Below are positions 1 to 8,955 of a stretch of DNA of 64,000 bases, one piece after another. Position numbers and translations under genes: made by a program. The notes beneath the pieces were generated by a model. That model searched no databases. It was not told the DNA's origin and saw only the letters and a program-made list of their open reading frames with translations. Every line of letters starts with the position of its first letter. Position 1 is the first letter of the stretch. Origin of the DNA: Toxorhynchites rutilus septentrionalis (lineage: Eukaryota; Arthropoda; Insecta; Diptera; Culicidae); assembly GCF_029784135.1 (NCBI RefSeq), contig NC_073745.1, forward strand, positions 312,554,560-312,618,559, given 5' to 3'.

Positions 1-92
1 ACTAGGAATTTTATAGTGAAAGGTAATTTTAAAGGGTAGATTAGAAGATCAATCAATGAACAGTTCTGTTATTGGACCCATGAACGTGCGTT

Positions 93-162
93 TATTAAGA
101 AAACGTGAATGTGATAACGAAAAATCAATTTTGGGCGGGATGAAGTTTGCCGGGTCAGCGAG
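93..162 (+). repeat. Helitron-like 3' end fragment
   Basis: The stretch from about 93 to 162 matches 43700-43768 closely (shared GAAAACGTGAATGTGATAAC and GAAGTTTGCCGG). Both copies end in a GC-rich imperfect hairpin followed by CTAG/T (43 kb) or the mutated CGAGT (here). A 3' hairpin plus CTRR before a T is the known terminal signature of Helitrons; the naming is inference. The rest of this copy, to the left, is lost or outside the window. Confidence 0.4.
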
Positions 163-2136
163 TTCTACATAAATCAGTTCAGTAAGGCACAAATAGAAGG
201 AAAATTAATACTTGCATCAGTTGAGATTGGTGCTTTCAACCAACTGGTGTTATCTCAGCTTACATGGACATGGACTGATATAAATTGATGTTAATTTACA
301 CTACTCCCTGGTTGAATGCAGCAGTTCCAGTCGTTACATTTCACTACTTGCAAAGGCCTTGGGATGTCCTCCGCTTCATCGATTTTGGAGTTTGTGAACT
401 CAATATATTCTGGTTTGTGGGAATATCCGTCGATCGCTAGATTATTCCACGCATCAGCTAACGATTACCCTGCATACCAAACGTGTTTCGTTGCCAGTTA
501 AGATCCCTCATGATCATGAGGAAGTATTGAACCTACTCGCTCCCGGGGAAGAGGAGCCATCTGACGTTCAACGATTTGAAGCACTGCGTCCTGGAACATT
601 TGTAGTAACGCGTATTGGATCAAGATTCAATTGATTAAAATGATAAATCTAAAATATCCATAGCTTTTTTGAAACGGGTTCTGGTCTGGTCCTCCATCCA
701 CATTAATTATGATTACTGGCTTGATTATTCTTTAAAAGCTGAATAATTTCGGATTCAGGCAGCTCACTCACTCTTTTAAAATCGATCCCATGACCAAAGT
801 GCTTTCCTGAACGAACTGCAACGTACATTGGACCACTGTATTAAACTGCATCAGCATGACCAAACTGCCCCAGTATCCTGCAATAACAAACGGAATAAGC
901 TTTTGTTTAGAAACCATGACAAAATCAAGATCTGTTTTTGGTTTGAAAAAATCTGTTTTATCTTAGCGTTTTCTCAAAAAATCTGTATAAGGTTAATAAG
1001 TTCAATTTCTAAACAAAATTTTAGCATAGAAATTATTGATTAGACGATGTAAATGGTATCCACGTAATGCCAGGAAACATATACACTGTAGTAAACATAC
1101 ATTGCTTTATTGAGATGCAATGGAAATTTATTTAGTTACCAGGGAATGCTTGTTCACATTGGGCAACGTAAATACCTTCATTATAATATATTTCAGGTAC
1201 ACACAAAAATTTAATGTTAGTAATGAATTAAAAGGTAGGATTAAAAGACTAAACTGGAGAATTGTCAACGGTTGAGAAGGGCACATAAAGTTATTATATA
1301 GCTAAGGCTTAGGATATGGACAGGACAGGGATTTTTCATTCAAAACAAATTAATCGAGTATGTTTTTATTTAAATTTCAATTTTTTATTTAAACTTTAGT
1401 CGTCCAACCATTTGATGGTTCAGCAGATGGTCCTAAAAGCTATTGTTTTGTTCTCGCCCAGTTCAATGGCTTCTATTTTTACATCTTCAACACCTACGTA
1501 GATATCTTCAGATGCTTTTCTAAATCTTCAAAGTCTGGTCCTGGAACATCAGATTTGATGTCTTATTCTTGGCATATAATACTCAATAAAGTAAGACGAA
1601 GTGTTCTGGTGTCCAAATTAATCTGAGTGAATTCGGGTGTTTTGTTCAATTCAACAGTCAATAGCGAAACGTAGTTCAAAAAAACAGTAAAATAGGATTT
1701 CGGACGCAGTTGAATCTCTCCAGGTTATGTTTAACTACGGATTCCAGTGAGAGCGGGCGAATTCAACATTTTCAATGGTTCGAACTTCAATAATTCATGA
1801 ACTAATTTAATTCTTTTTTTTTTCGCTTTGAGTTGTGAATTTTCTTTTCGCTTTGAGTTGTGAATTTTCTATTCATTTGAAAAATAAATTTTAAAAGAAA
1901 ATGAGTTTTCACGAGAGTTTGAGTCCTTTTTTGTACTTACATTCTATGTGCTTTAATAAGAAAAAGATAAACTATGTTATGTACTCATTCTAACGCTATA
2001 TGAATAAAATAGGTGAGATGGAAAAAAATATTATAAACCGCAAACCGTTATTGCATCGTTATTTTAAAAAAAATCTGTAAATTCTGTATGAAATACAAAA
2101 AAAGTAATCTGTATCTGGTTGGTTGAAAATGCCTCA
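163..2136. other. No supportable gene; decayed repeat DNA
   Basis: A+T-rich sequence with only short broken reading frames. A minus-strand stretch at about 1440-1640 reads like eroded coding sequence (pieces such as DVPGPDFEDLEKH and IEAIELGENKT) but has several stops, and I do not recognise it. A near-exact direct duplication of a roughly 24-bp unit built on CGCTTTGAGTTGTGAATTTT lies at about 1820-1870. Confidence 0.4.
473..634 (+). pseudogene. Unidentified partial reading frame
   Basis: A 53-codon open stretch ends at a TGA at 632-634. It contains HDHEEVLNLLAPGEEEP and FEALRPGTFVVTRIG, an acidic, protein-like composition unlike the surrounding A+T-rich DNA. No start codon or acceptor is evident, and the upstream part lies in another frame (about 316-501), so it is probably the 3' end of a decayed coding region. 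I do not recognise the family; a host exon or a transposon ORF are both possible. Confidence 0.25.
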
Positions 2137-2290
2137 ATTTTGTATGGCCTCCGTGGCGGCGATAACCTCCTAATTCGACTCAAATTTCTGCCCGGTGAGT
2201 GACTTTTTCAAGTTTGGAAACAAAAAAAGTCGCACGGTGCCAAATCTGGAGAATGCGGTGGATGTGGCAGCAATTTGTAGTGCATTTCGA
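2137..2290 (-). pseudogene. Mariner transposase fragment (DD34D type)
   Basis: The minus strand encodes the C-terminal catalytic part of a mariner transposase, including LLPHPPHSPDLAPCDFFLF and then NLKKSLTGQKFE. The PDLAPxDxxLF block holds the third catalytic aspartate of mariners. A TAG interrupts the frame just after KFESN, no N-terminal half is present, and no terminal inverted repeat is visible nearby. This is a dead fragment from a family different from the piece at 6.6 kb, whose block reads SPDLAPSDYHLF. Confidence 0.75.
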
Positions 2291-3182
2291 CCAATTTGGT
2301 CAATTTGGTCACATTAAATAGCGCAACCTCGTCCCCCTTCCCCCTACTCACGTTACGTAATTTGTGCACAACGCCTTATATGTGGCATCTGGAAACAAAT
2401 CAATTTTATCATGAATGCGCCTTGAGTTATGCAAACAAAAATACAAGAAGTGTGATTTACTCAATGAATCCATCCAAAAGGTGCGTTCAAGTGATATATT
2501 TTATAGCAAATCACATTTCTTACAATAGTGGCCGTCTTAACCCAGGTATGAGTCGAGTAAAAGTGCCGTTTCCTATAAAAGTTGCCGTTTCCTATATAAG
2601 CACACTTAACAGACCAGTGTGCTACTATTATAACATTAGTTTCACGAGACATGTACATATTCACCACTAGAACACTAAATTTCTAGCGAGCTAAATAATA
2701 AATCGGTGCTCCTCACCATCTGAAAAGTTTATGTTTGTTGTTTTATCACATCGTTCCACCTATAGACATATACCCATTTTATATGTGATTTAGGGTAATG
2801 CAACACACTAAAATAATGTATTCTAACTGTCCAATAGTTGATTGTTTCAATAATCTAGAGAGCGGTCATCTTACCCCGGGTGGCCATCTTCCCTTAAGTA
2901 TAAAGTTCTATGAAGTTGGAGTCGATTCGTTGCCTAGTTGACAATTCAACTCCACTGGGAATTGTTCAACAAGTTGGGAATAAATCTTCTATTACATACA
3001 ATGATTATATGCCTCAATCGTTGGAATAAGATTCCTAAAACATCGGACGAAAAAAGTGTGTAGGGGAAAAGGGGGAATTTGGACCACCTAAGCAAATCGC
3101 CTAATATTTCCAAACCAATACGGCCTAAATAAAAAATGTCACATTGTATACTGAGCTACACTGTTTTCTCAAGTTTCAATCA

Positions 3183-3337
3183 GTGGAGGCGATCTGGCGT
3201 AGTGGTAACATCCATGCCTCTCACGCTAGAGGTCACGAGTTCAATTCTCACTCCCGACATTCTTCCAAAAATGGAAGTAAAAAGTGACGAACCAGCCAAA
3301 TGAGTTGAAAATCACTATAATACAGATAAAAAAAAAA
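3183..3337 (+). mobile_element. tRNA-derived SINE with 12-bp target duplication
   Basis: A 155-bp insertion is bounded by perfect 12-bp direct repeats AAGTTTCAATCA at 3171-3182 and 3338-3349. Inside are RNA polymerase III promoter boxes: A box TGGCGTAGTGG at 3195-3205 and B box GAGTTCAATTC at 3237-3247. It ends in an A-rich tail after TACAGAT. This is a short SINE of a different family from those at 20.5, 43.3 and 48.2 kb, which carry TGGCCGAGTGG. Confidence 0.85.
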
Positions 3338-4158
3338 AAGTTTCAATCAATAATGTTTAATCATTATATCAAGCTTCAAATTACCAAATATATCGTAAAA
3401 TAAAAGATGATGATGATGTTGGATTAAAGAGGCTTTAAGCTTTTCAGTTGATTCGCCTCTAAGTAAAAAAAAAAATGGCAAAGAGATGATTTTTGGACAT
3501 TAAAATTTGGTGCGGTGTGATTTGGACCGTCTGTGGGGTGATTTGGTCCAGTGTGTGTTTCATCGAAAAAAACATACTTATGTTTATGTAAAGTATTTTG
3601 GGATAATGTTACAATTACTAACAGTGTTCTGGGATCGATAGCAGGTGTTTTGGTCAGATTCCAGACCAGAAAAATTGGATTGAGACCATCTCGAATTCTG
3701 CATGGATCTTTTCACTGTTTTTCGAGCATTTTCAAACACTTTCGATGCTTGGTCAAACAAAATCCGTTCTTGATGGCCTACGTTGCTCTTTCAAGCTCCC
3801 CCCCCCTTCTTGGCATCTGAAATCAATTATACCAAAGAAAAGCCTCAACCCTGTAGGACCAATTCACCCCACACAACATGCAACAATTGGAATGCAATTA
3901 ATTTCATTTATTGGTATCAAACTGACTGTTTCGCTGCATCAAATTGTTCCTCTTCTGTAGACAAACAGAGCTTTACTGTACAATACACGAAAAGTTTGTT
4001 TAATCAGCGGGAAAAACCTTAACCCACGATCGGAAAATTCACATTTTTTGGCAATCAAATTGTTGTTGTGTTCATGCTACCGTTTCCTTCCACCTGTTGA
4101 ATTTATTGGCCTCTAACTTGAACAGAGTGTCTGTTCTCTATTCACTGGATACTTCAAC

Positions 4159-4408
4159 CAAGACGGGTCTATGGTTCTAGGTGAGGCCGTTTCGTCACTA
4201 AGTTGGTTAGGGGAGCGGTGTATGAAAACAGTACGGAAGAAAGCAGAAGGGGAATTATTTGCTTGTAGCGTGAAAGAGACAGACTGAGTGAGCTTCGGCA
4301 ATAGCGTATTGTGTTTTGTTTACAAACAAAACACAGTAGACTTCCAATATGGCTGAAGAGTGGTTTTAGCTAGTTGGCCCACCTTAGCATATACTTCTGG
4401 GCACCTTG
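4159..4408 (+). mobile_element. hAT-type MITE, 8-bp target duplication
   Basis: This 250-bp element starts CAAGACGGGTCTATGG, ends CACCTTG, and is flanked by the perfect 8-bp repeat ACTTCAAC (4151-4158 and 4409-4416). The ends share a short inverted CAAG. It is closely similar along its length to the copies at 19670-19925 and 19934-20189. It contains a perfect palindrome around GTTTTGTTTACAAACAAAAC. It has no coding capacity. An 8-bp duplication with short terminal repeats fits hAT-mobilised MITEs. Confidence 0.8.
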
Positions 4409-4944
4409 ACTTCAACTAGAGCGCTGACTGGCATCGTCTAAATCAGCATTTCGTCACACAACATGTCAGCAGTGTTAAAAATGGTAGTCAGCAAAACACA
4501 ACCTGGATGGTATCAACCATATCTTTTTTCATATTTACGAGCTAGAGCTAATAACTCTGCCATCTGCATAGTGAATGATGAGACTTTCCATTTCTTCTTA
4601 GCAATAGAAATTATATTCCAAAATATGAAATCTCATTAGGGACCTAACGAAGCTATATTGACAAATGAGTGTTTCGCCGTTTACTTTACACCATTGTGAA
4701 AAAACACATACATAAACTTGCATATAATTCGTTCACATTTCCTTTAAACTAAATATCGTAATATTCATTAAATTCGCCATTTCTAAATTCAATACAAATC
4801 CAACAATATTTATTTTTATTAGCAACACTGAAAAAATCGGGTTTGTTTTAGTAAATTTATCGAAATCAGCCAATCAGATATCAAAACGACTGACAGAAAT
4901 TTGGTCCGTATCTAACAGAAATTTGGTCCGTAAAATACCCCCTA

Positions 4945-6012
4945 TTGTCTGATCTTATCTTAGGTTTACATCGACGAATATATTTTTTTCCACGATGTTT
5001 TGTAGGAGAGTGTATGTATACTAACAGATTTCTACTACGAGGTTTTTAATGAAGGTTGAAAGGTGGGAATGTTTATGTTTATATATGAATTATCGTACGA
5101 CTTAATTGAATGCATAACAGTTGTCAACAAAACTGGAGTTTAGCACATCTTTAAATTTGAACAAATATTGATAACAGATTTCCAGTAATTTTTTATGTTT
5201 ATTGCGTGATTTGGTTACTAAGTTGTATTGGAATTAAGGTTTAGTGTAATGTTTTTATTTTGAGGATTATATTCACAAACATACAAGTATGACTAATATA
5301 AATTGTATGTATATGATGCGCCTAGCCAGCCCATACATGCGTATACATATACTCCAGCAAAAATTAAATTCTATAATTATAGTTTTTATAACATCATATA
5401 CCCCACATACATATCCTCCAATTTCGTATGCATATGTCAGTATGTATACACATCATACAAGTAATGTGTCTTGGATGTATGTATATCGCCTCCAATTTTA
5501 GGTTTTTTTTTACGATTTAATGCTTGCTGGGTATATGCTGGGCAGGCCCGAAGGCAGTTTTAAATTGTTAAAATATGAATGATTTTTTTTTACTTCATGT
5601 TATTTGATTACTTGAAACATGTAGTACTGAACTTTATTCAACCATTTCTACATAAATTTCACGATATTTCCACTAAAACACAATCGAAAATCAGGAATGA
5701 CGTTTCCGATTACAACTCTTTCGTATCATATGTAAGAGCTTGATAATCCAAACATCCGGAGTTCAAATCCCATCGGAGAAATTTTATAACCATCGCCTCC
5801 ACTCATATCAAACATTTTTATCCCTAAAAGTCAATTGATTAATTCCTATTTGTACAAACAGAAATATTTATAAAGGTTCTATATACATACAAAAATGGTG
5901 ATTCCCGAGGTTGAATATTTTACTTTAATATTTCCGCCATTTTTATGCCAGTGATGAATCGTATATTCGTATGACAGCAGACTTATTAGGTATTGCCTAA
6001 TAACCTTGCACG
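4945..6012. other. A+T-rich spacer, no gene seen
   Basis: No reading frame with a recognisable product. It contains one copy of a dispersed motif, ACGATTTAATGCTTGCTGGG at about 5512-5531, shared with 6479-6556 and 7385-7451. Confidence 0.5.
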
Positions 6013-6014
6013 TA

Positions 6015-6466
6015 CAGTAAGTTACCTCTAATTCGATATCTAGTTAATTGTACAGACCTTTAATGGGACATAAATAATTCGACATTTTCTTCTCTTATTG
6101 AATATTTTTGTAAACATTGAGTTTGGGACCCAAATTATGGCCCCAGATTGAAAGTCGCCACCAGACGTCGACACTGTACCACTGTCATCGTAAATATCCA
6201 ATTAGAGTCCCCGCACACTGCAAACTTTTGTCGGCCGATAGATAGGTCGGACAACTTAATCAGTATGTTGTTGTCAAACACTAATTAAATACAGTCTTTC
6301 GAGAATATTCGACCGAGAGTTGGCTAGTGTGCGTACTAGCAAACCAATCCGACCAAACTATCGGCTGAAAAAAAGTCTGCAGTGTGCGGGGCCCTTACAG
6401 GTCACAATCACCTCTATTGCGACACTGAGTAGTGCCTCGGTATGTCGAATAAGAGGTAACTTACTG
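6015..6466. mobile_element. TA-target MITE (copy 1), interrupted
   Basis: The ends are inverted copies of CAGTAAGTTACCTCT and each abuts a TA (6013-6014 and 6467-6468). Without the nested insertion it would be about 259 bp, matching the second copy at 7531-7784, which lies in the opposite orientation. It is non-coding. TA flanks and the size fit Tc1/mariner-mobilised MITEs; the mobilising transposase is unknown. Confidence 0.8.
6205..6394. mobile_element. Harbinger-type MITE nested in TA-MITE
   Basis: A 190-bp element with imperfect inverted ends of about 40 bp: GAGTCCCCGCACACTGCA on the left and GGGCCCCGCACACTGCA read inverted on the right, followed on both by a CGATAG-containing segment. 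It is flanked by TTA on both sides (6202-6204 and 6395-6397). The uninterrupted relative at 7.6 kb shows the pre-insertion sequence with a single copy of the 3-bp target. A 3-bp TWA duplication is typical of PIF/Harbinger elements. Confidence 0.85.
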
Positions 6467-6478
6467 TATATCCTATTT

Positions 6479-6556
6479 GGGCGCATCATATACCACTCAA
6501 AATATCGGATATTCGATGCTCTATATACGATAGTTATACGATTTAATGTTTGCTGG
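6479..6556. repeat. Dispersed repeat, copy 2
   Basis: Shares GGCGCATCATATACCAC and GTTATACGATTTAATGTTTG with 7385-7451; the second motif also occurs, changed, at about 5511-5531. Function and family unknown. It begins 13 bp after the TA-MITE. Confidence 0.6.
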
Positions 6557-6596
6557 ATTGACATTGCTTGGCAGCTTGATTTGTCAAGTTCATAAC

Positions 6597-6962
6597 ACGC
6601 CAGGCCACACACTTCTTTGGTGACGCGCCAGAAGCTCCGGGAGCTCGGATGGGAGGTTCTTTTGCATCCGCCGTATAGTCCGGACCTTGCACCAAGTGAC
6701 TACCACCTGTTTTTGTCCATGGCGAATGAGCTAGGTAGTCAGAAGTTAGCCACAATAGAGGCCTGTGAAACTTGGCTATCAGAGTTTTTTGCCAATAAGG
6801 AAGCGAGCTTCTATAACAGGGGTATTATGAAGTTGGCATCCCGTTGGGAACAAGTCATCGAACAAAACGGCGCATATTTGACTTAAAACAGATGATTGTA
6901 ACTAATTTTATGAACAAATGAAAATTCAAAAAAAATACCGTAGGACTTTTTTGACAGCCTAA
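6597..6962 (+). pseudogene. 5'-truncated mariner transposon (DD34D)
   Basis: The reading frame starts abruptly in the middle of the catalytic domain (ARPHTSLVTRQKLRELGWE) and runs to the stop at about 6886, including HPPYSPDLAPSDYHLF, the third-aspartate block of mariner transposases. Downstream the right terminal repeat ends GGACTTTTTTGACAGCCTAA at 6962 and is followed by TA. The DNA-binding domain and the first two catalytic aspartates are absent. The retained 89-residue tail has no stop or frameshift, so the deletion may be younger than the other mariner scraps. An ATG at 6617 lies inside the frame but is not the original start. Confidence 0.85.
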
Positions 6963-6964
6963 TA

Positions 6965-7530
6965 TGTTTACAGTTTTTAGTTAAGTGCAACTGATGATGA
7001 AGTTGAACTAATTTATTTTTGTCACTATGTATATCAAAACGCAAAAAAAAACGGCAAACAGATAATCTTTCGTTCTTAAAAGTTAAAAATGAGAAAGAGC
7101 AACTTTAACTTTCACTTTTTTTGAAACCGTAAATATTCCGACTTAAAAATAATGTTCAACGTAATATTCCAAACATACATGTATTTAAAAGAATCTATAA
7201 TAATTATTATAATTATCACTAACCTTTTCCGCCGTTCGTTTTTTTGGTTGTCTGTAGTAAATCGTATATACCCATGAAAATAGTCGTACTAGATGCATGT
7301 ATAAGTCGTATATTTATCCGAACCAATTCACAAGCAGACATCAGGTATGTATTTCACCTCCACTTTTGCATGTATATGTCAGTTAGGCGCATCATATGCC
7401 ACCTAAATATGGGTTATATAATGCAGGTTATACGATTTAATGTTTGCTGGGCAGTAATGTCGTGAATATTGTTGCAAGTAGAAAATGTGTGTTCGTTGCT
7501 TATGATGCGAACATAAATAACAATTTAATA
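6965..7530. other. A+T-rich spacer, no gene seen
   Basis: Apart from the dispersed repeat at 7385-7451, I see no coding or structural signal in this stretch. Confidence 0.5.
7385..7451. repeat. Dispersed repeat, copy 3
   Basis: Carries GGCGCATCATATGCCAC and GTTATACGATTTAATGTTTG, the same pair of motifs as at 6479-6556, in the same orientation. Unidentified family. Confidence 0.6.
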
Positions 7531-7784
7531 CAGTAATTTACATTCAATACGACATGCCGAGGCACCACTCAGTATCGCATTGGAGGCGATTTTGGCCTGT
7601 AATTGGACATTGGCGATGTGAGTGGTACAGTGTCGAAGTCTGATGGCAACTTCTAATGTGAGGTCATAATTTGGGCCCCGAACTCGATGTTAAAAAAAAT
7701 GTCCAATAAGAAATACAAATGTCCAATTAAACGTGTCGCAGGTCTGTCCAATTATCTTAATGTCGCATTAAATGTAACTTACTG
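7531..7784. mobile_element. TA-target MITE (copy 2), uninterrupted
   Basis: This 254-bp copy is inverted relative to 6015-6466. It begins CAGTAATTTAC and ends GTAACTTACTG. The left flank is TA; the right flank is AA, presumably mutated. The segment GGCCTGTAATTGGACATT is the intact version of the site that carries the Harbinger-type MITE in copy 1. Non-coding. Confidence 0.8.
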
Positions 7785-8014
7785 AATATATAAACAATAT
7801 TTATTCCCAGCTGTTTTGAGGCATCTCGCACAAATTGACAATATCATTCAGTTGTCAGTGCAAGTCGGTGCAATTTTTAGAGTGTAAAAAAGTTCACTGT
7901 TTACATAAAACCAACCTCGAATCGGTCCCCCTTTTTTGCTTGAAGTTACTATCCCCTGGTAGCATTCACATACACCATCAACGGCAACTTTGACATCGGC
8001 AAAAAAAAGTCTAA

Positions 8015-8366
8015 AGGTGGCCGTACACTGTTTGCCCGGAGGTCAAATATTTGATATTTTTTGACAGATAAGGTTTGATTTGATATTTGTACAAACACTA
8101 TTTTGTTTGCCACTCTTCAATTTTCAACAGTAGTAAACAATATCAAACACCAAACATGGAAAAAATCAACTGAAATATTCAAGGTAACCTAACCATGTAC
8201 CGACAGGTTCGAAGAACAGACTGAAAAAATATTTTAGGCATCCAATAATTGAATATTTGCTTGTCGTGTTTTGTGTAGAATATATTTGATCAGTACATGT
8301 TGACCAAATTTTATCTGTCAAAAAGAGTCAAATATTTGGCTTCGGTCAAACAGTGTATGAGCACCC
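8015..8366. mobile_element. Harbinger-type MITE (352 bp)
   Basis: The inverted ends match imperfectly over about 50 bp: AGGTGGCCGTACACTGTTTG on the left against GGGTGCTCATACACTGTTTG read inverted on the right, followed on both by CAAATATTTGA and TTTTTGACAGATAA. Both sides are flanked by TAA (8012-8014 and 8367-8369). It has no coding potential. The 3-bp duplication suggests PIF/Harbinger mobilisation; it is a different family from the MITE at 6.2 kb. Confidence 0.8.
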
Positions 8367-8421
8367 TAAGAGAATAGTTGACGGGACGGTGACGGTGACG
8401 TTGTATGTGTAGCGCACTTAA

Positions 8422-8955
8422 GGGGGGACTCCTGTCTGGAAGGTCGAAAAATAATGAATTTTCCGTGATTTTTTTCGGATGTTTGGAATAAAGCGAAGTC
8501 GTGCACCCGTGGCCGAGTGGTTAGCGTCTCACATTATCATGCCGGGTGTTCGGGTTCGATTCCCGTTCTGGCTGGGGGATTTTTTGCCAGAGAAACTGGT
8601 ACCTCGGTACGGGAATCGGTACCTTGCTGGTGGTATCGGTTCTGAAGCAACGGGATGTCGCAGAACGAATTCCAATGAATTTACATTTTTACATGCTGAT
8701 AAAAAATTTCAGCCAGATCGTTCGATTAGATCCTGAGATATCGATACTGAAAAACATGGTTTCGAGAAAAACGCGTTCAAAAATACACACAAAAGTGCTA
8801 TATCGCTTAAGGAGACCTCATACTTTTGGCTGTTACTTTCCAACAAAATCATATATCGAAAAATCGTTTTAGGACAACATTTTTGAGGTCATAGGCTTCC
8901 CAAAAATGCAAAACAAAAAATGATTTTTTTTCGACCTTCCAGACAGGGGTCCTTC
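8422..8955. mobile_element. MITE with about 30-bp inverted ends
   Basis: The left end GGGGGGACTCCTGTCTGGAA continues into GGTCGAAAAA; the right end read inverted gives GACCCCTGTCTGGAAGGTCG. The flanks are TTAA on the left (8418-8421) and TAAA on the right (8956-8959), so a mutated TTAA duplication, as made by piggyBac-type elements, is possible but not proven. A tRNA-like SINE head (8502-8585) lies inside. No transposase. Confidence 0.65.
8502..8585 (+). mobile_element. SINE 5' (tRNA-like) fragment
   Basis: The first 80 or so bases match the heads of the SINEs at 20.5, 43.3 and 48.2 kb, including A box TGGCCGAGTGG (8510-8520) and B box GGTTCGATTCC (8553-8563). Similarity stops shortly after GGGGGATTTTT, so the body and tail are missing. 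The promoter boxes are intact, but it is not a functional tRNA gene: the acceptor stem does not pair and there is no plausible anticodon arm. Confidence 0.75.

Larger units (their letters stand above)
3063..4942. mobile_element. Possible decayed pogo-type DNA transposon
   Basis: The region is flanked by TA on both sides (3061-3062 and 4943-4944), begins GGGGAAAAGGGGGAATTTGG and ends, read inverted, GGGGGTATTTTACGGACCAA. Repeats of the form GATTTGGACC or TTTGGTCC recur near both ends (about 3080, 3517-3550, 4900-4935), like the subterminal repeats of the pogo element at 14-16.8 kb. Minus-strand DNA at 3690-3800 can be read as a broken Psq-like helix-turn-helix (ERAT, AIKNG). It carries a SINE (3183-3337) and a hAT-type MITE (4159-4408). 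Terminal similarity is short, so this is tentative. Confidence 0.35.

Noticed and set aside
5700..5800. Another tRNA-like SINE head (GAGTTCAAATCCC)
   Set aside because: Only a B-box-like string is present; no A box at the right distance and no target duplication.
8502..8585. tRNA gene candidate (also 20.7, 43.3 and 48.2 kb)
   Set aside because: A and B boxes are present, but the acceptor stem does not pair, there is no plausible anticodon arm, and the copies continue into a SINE body with target duplications.
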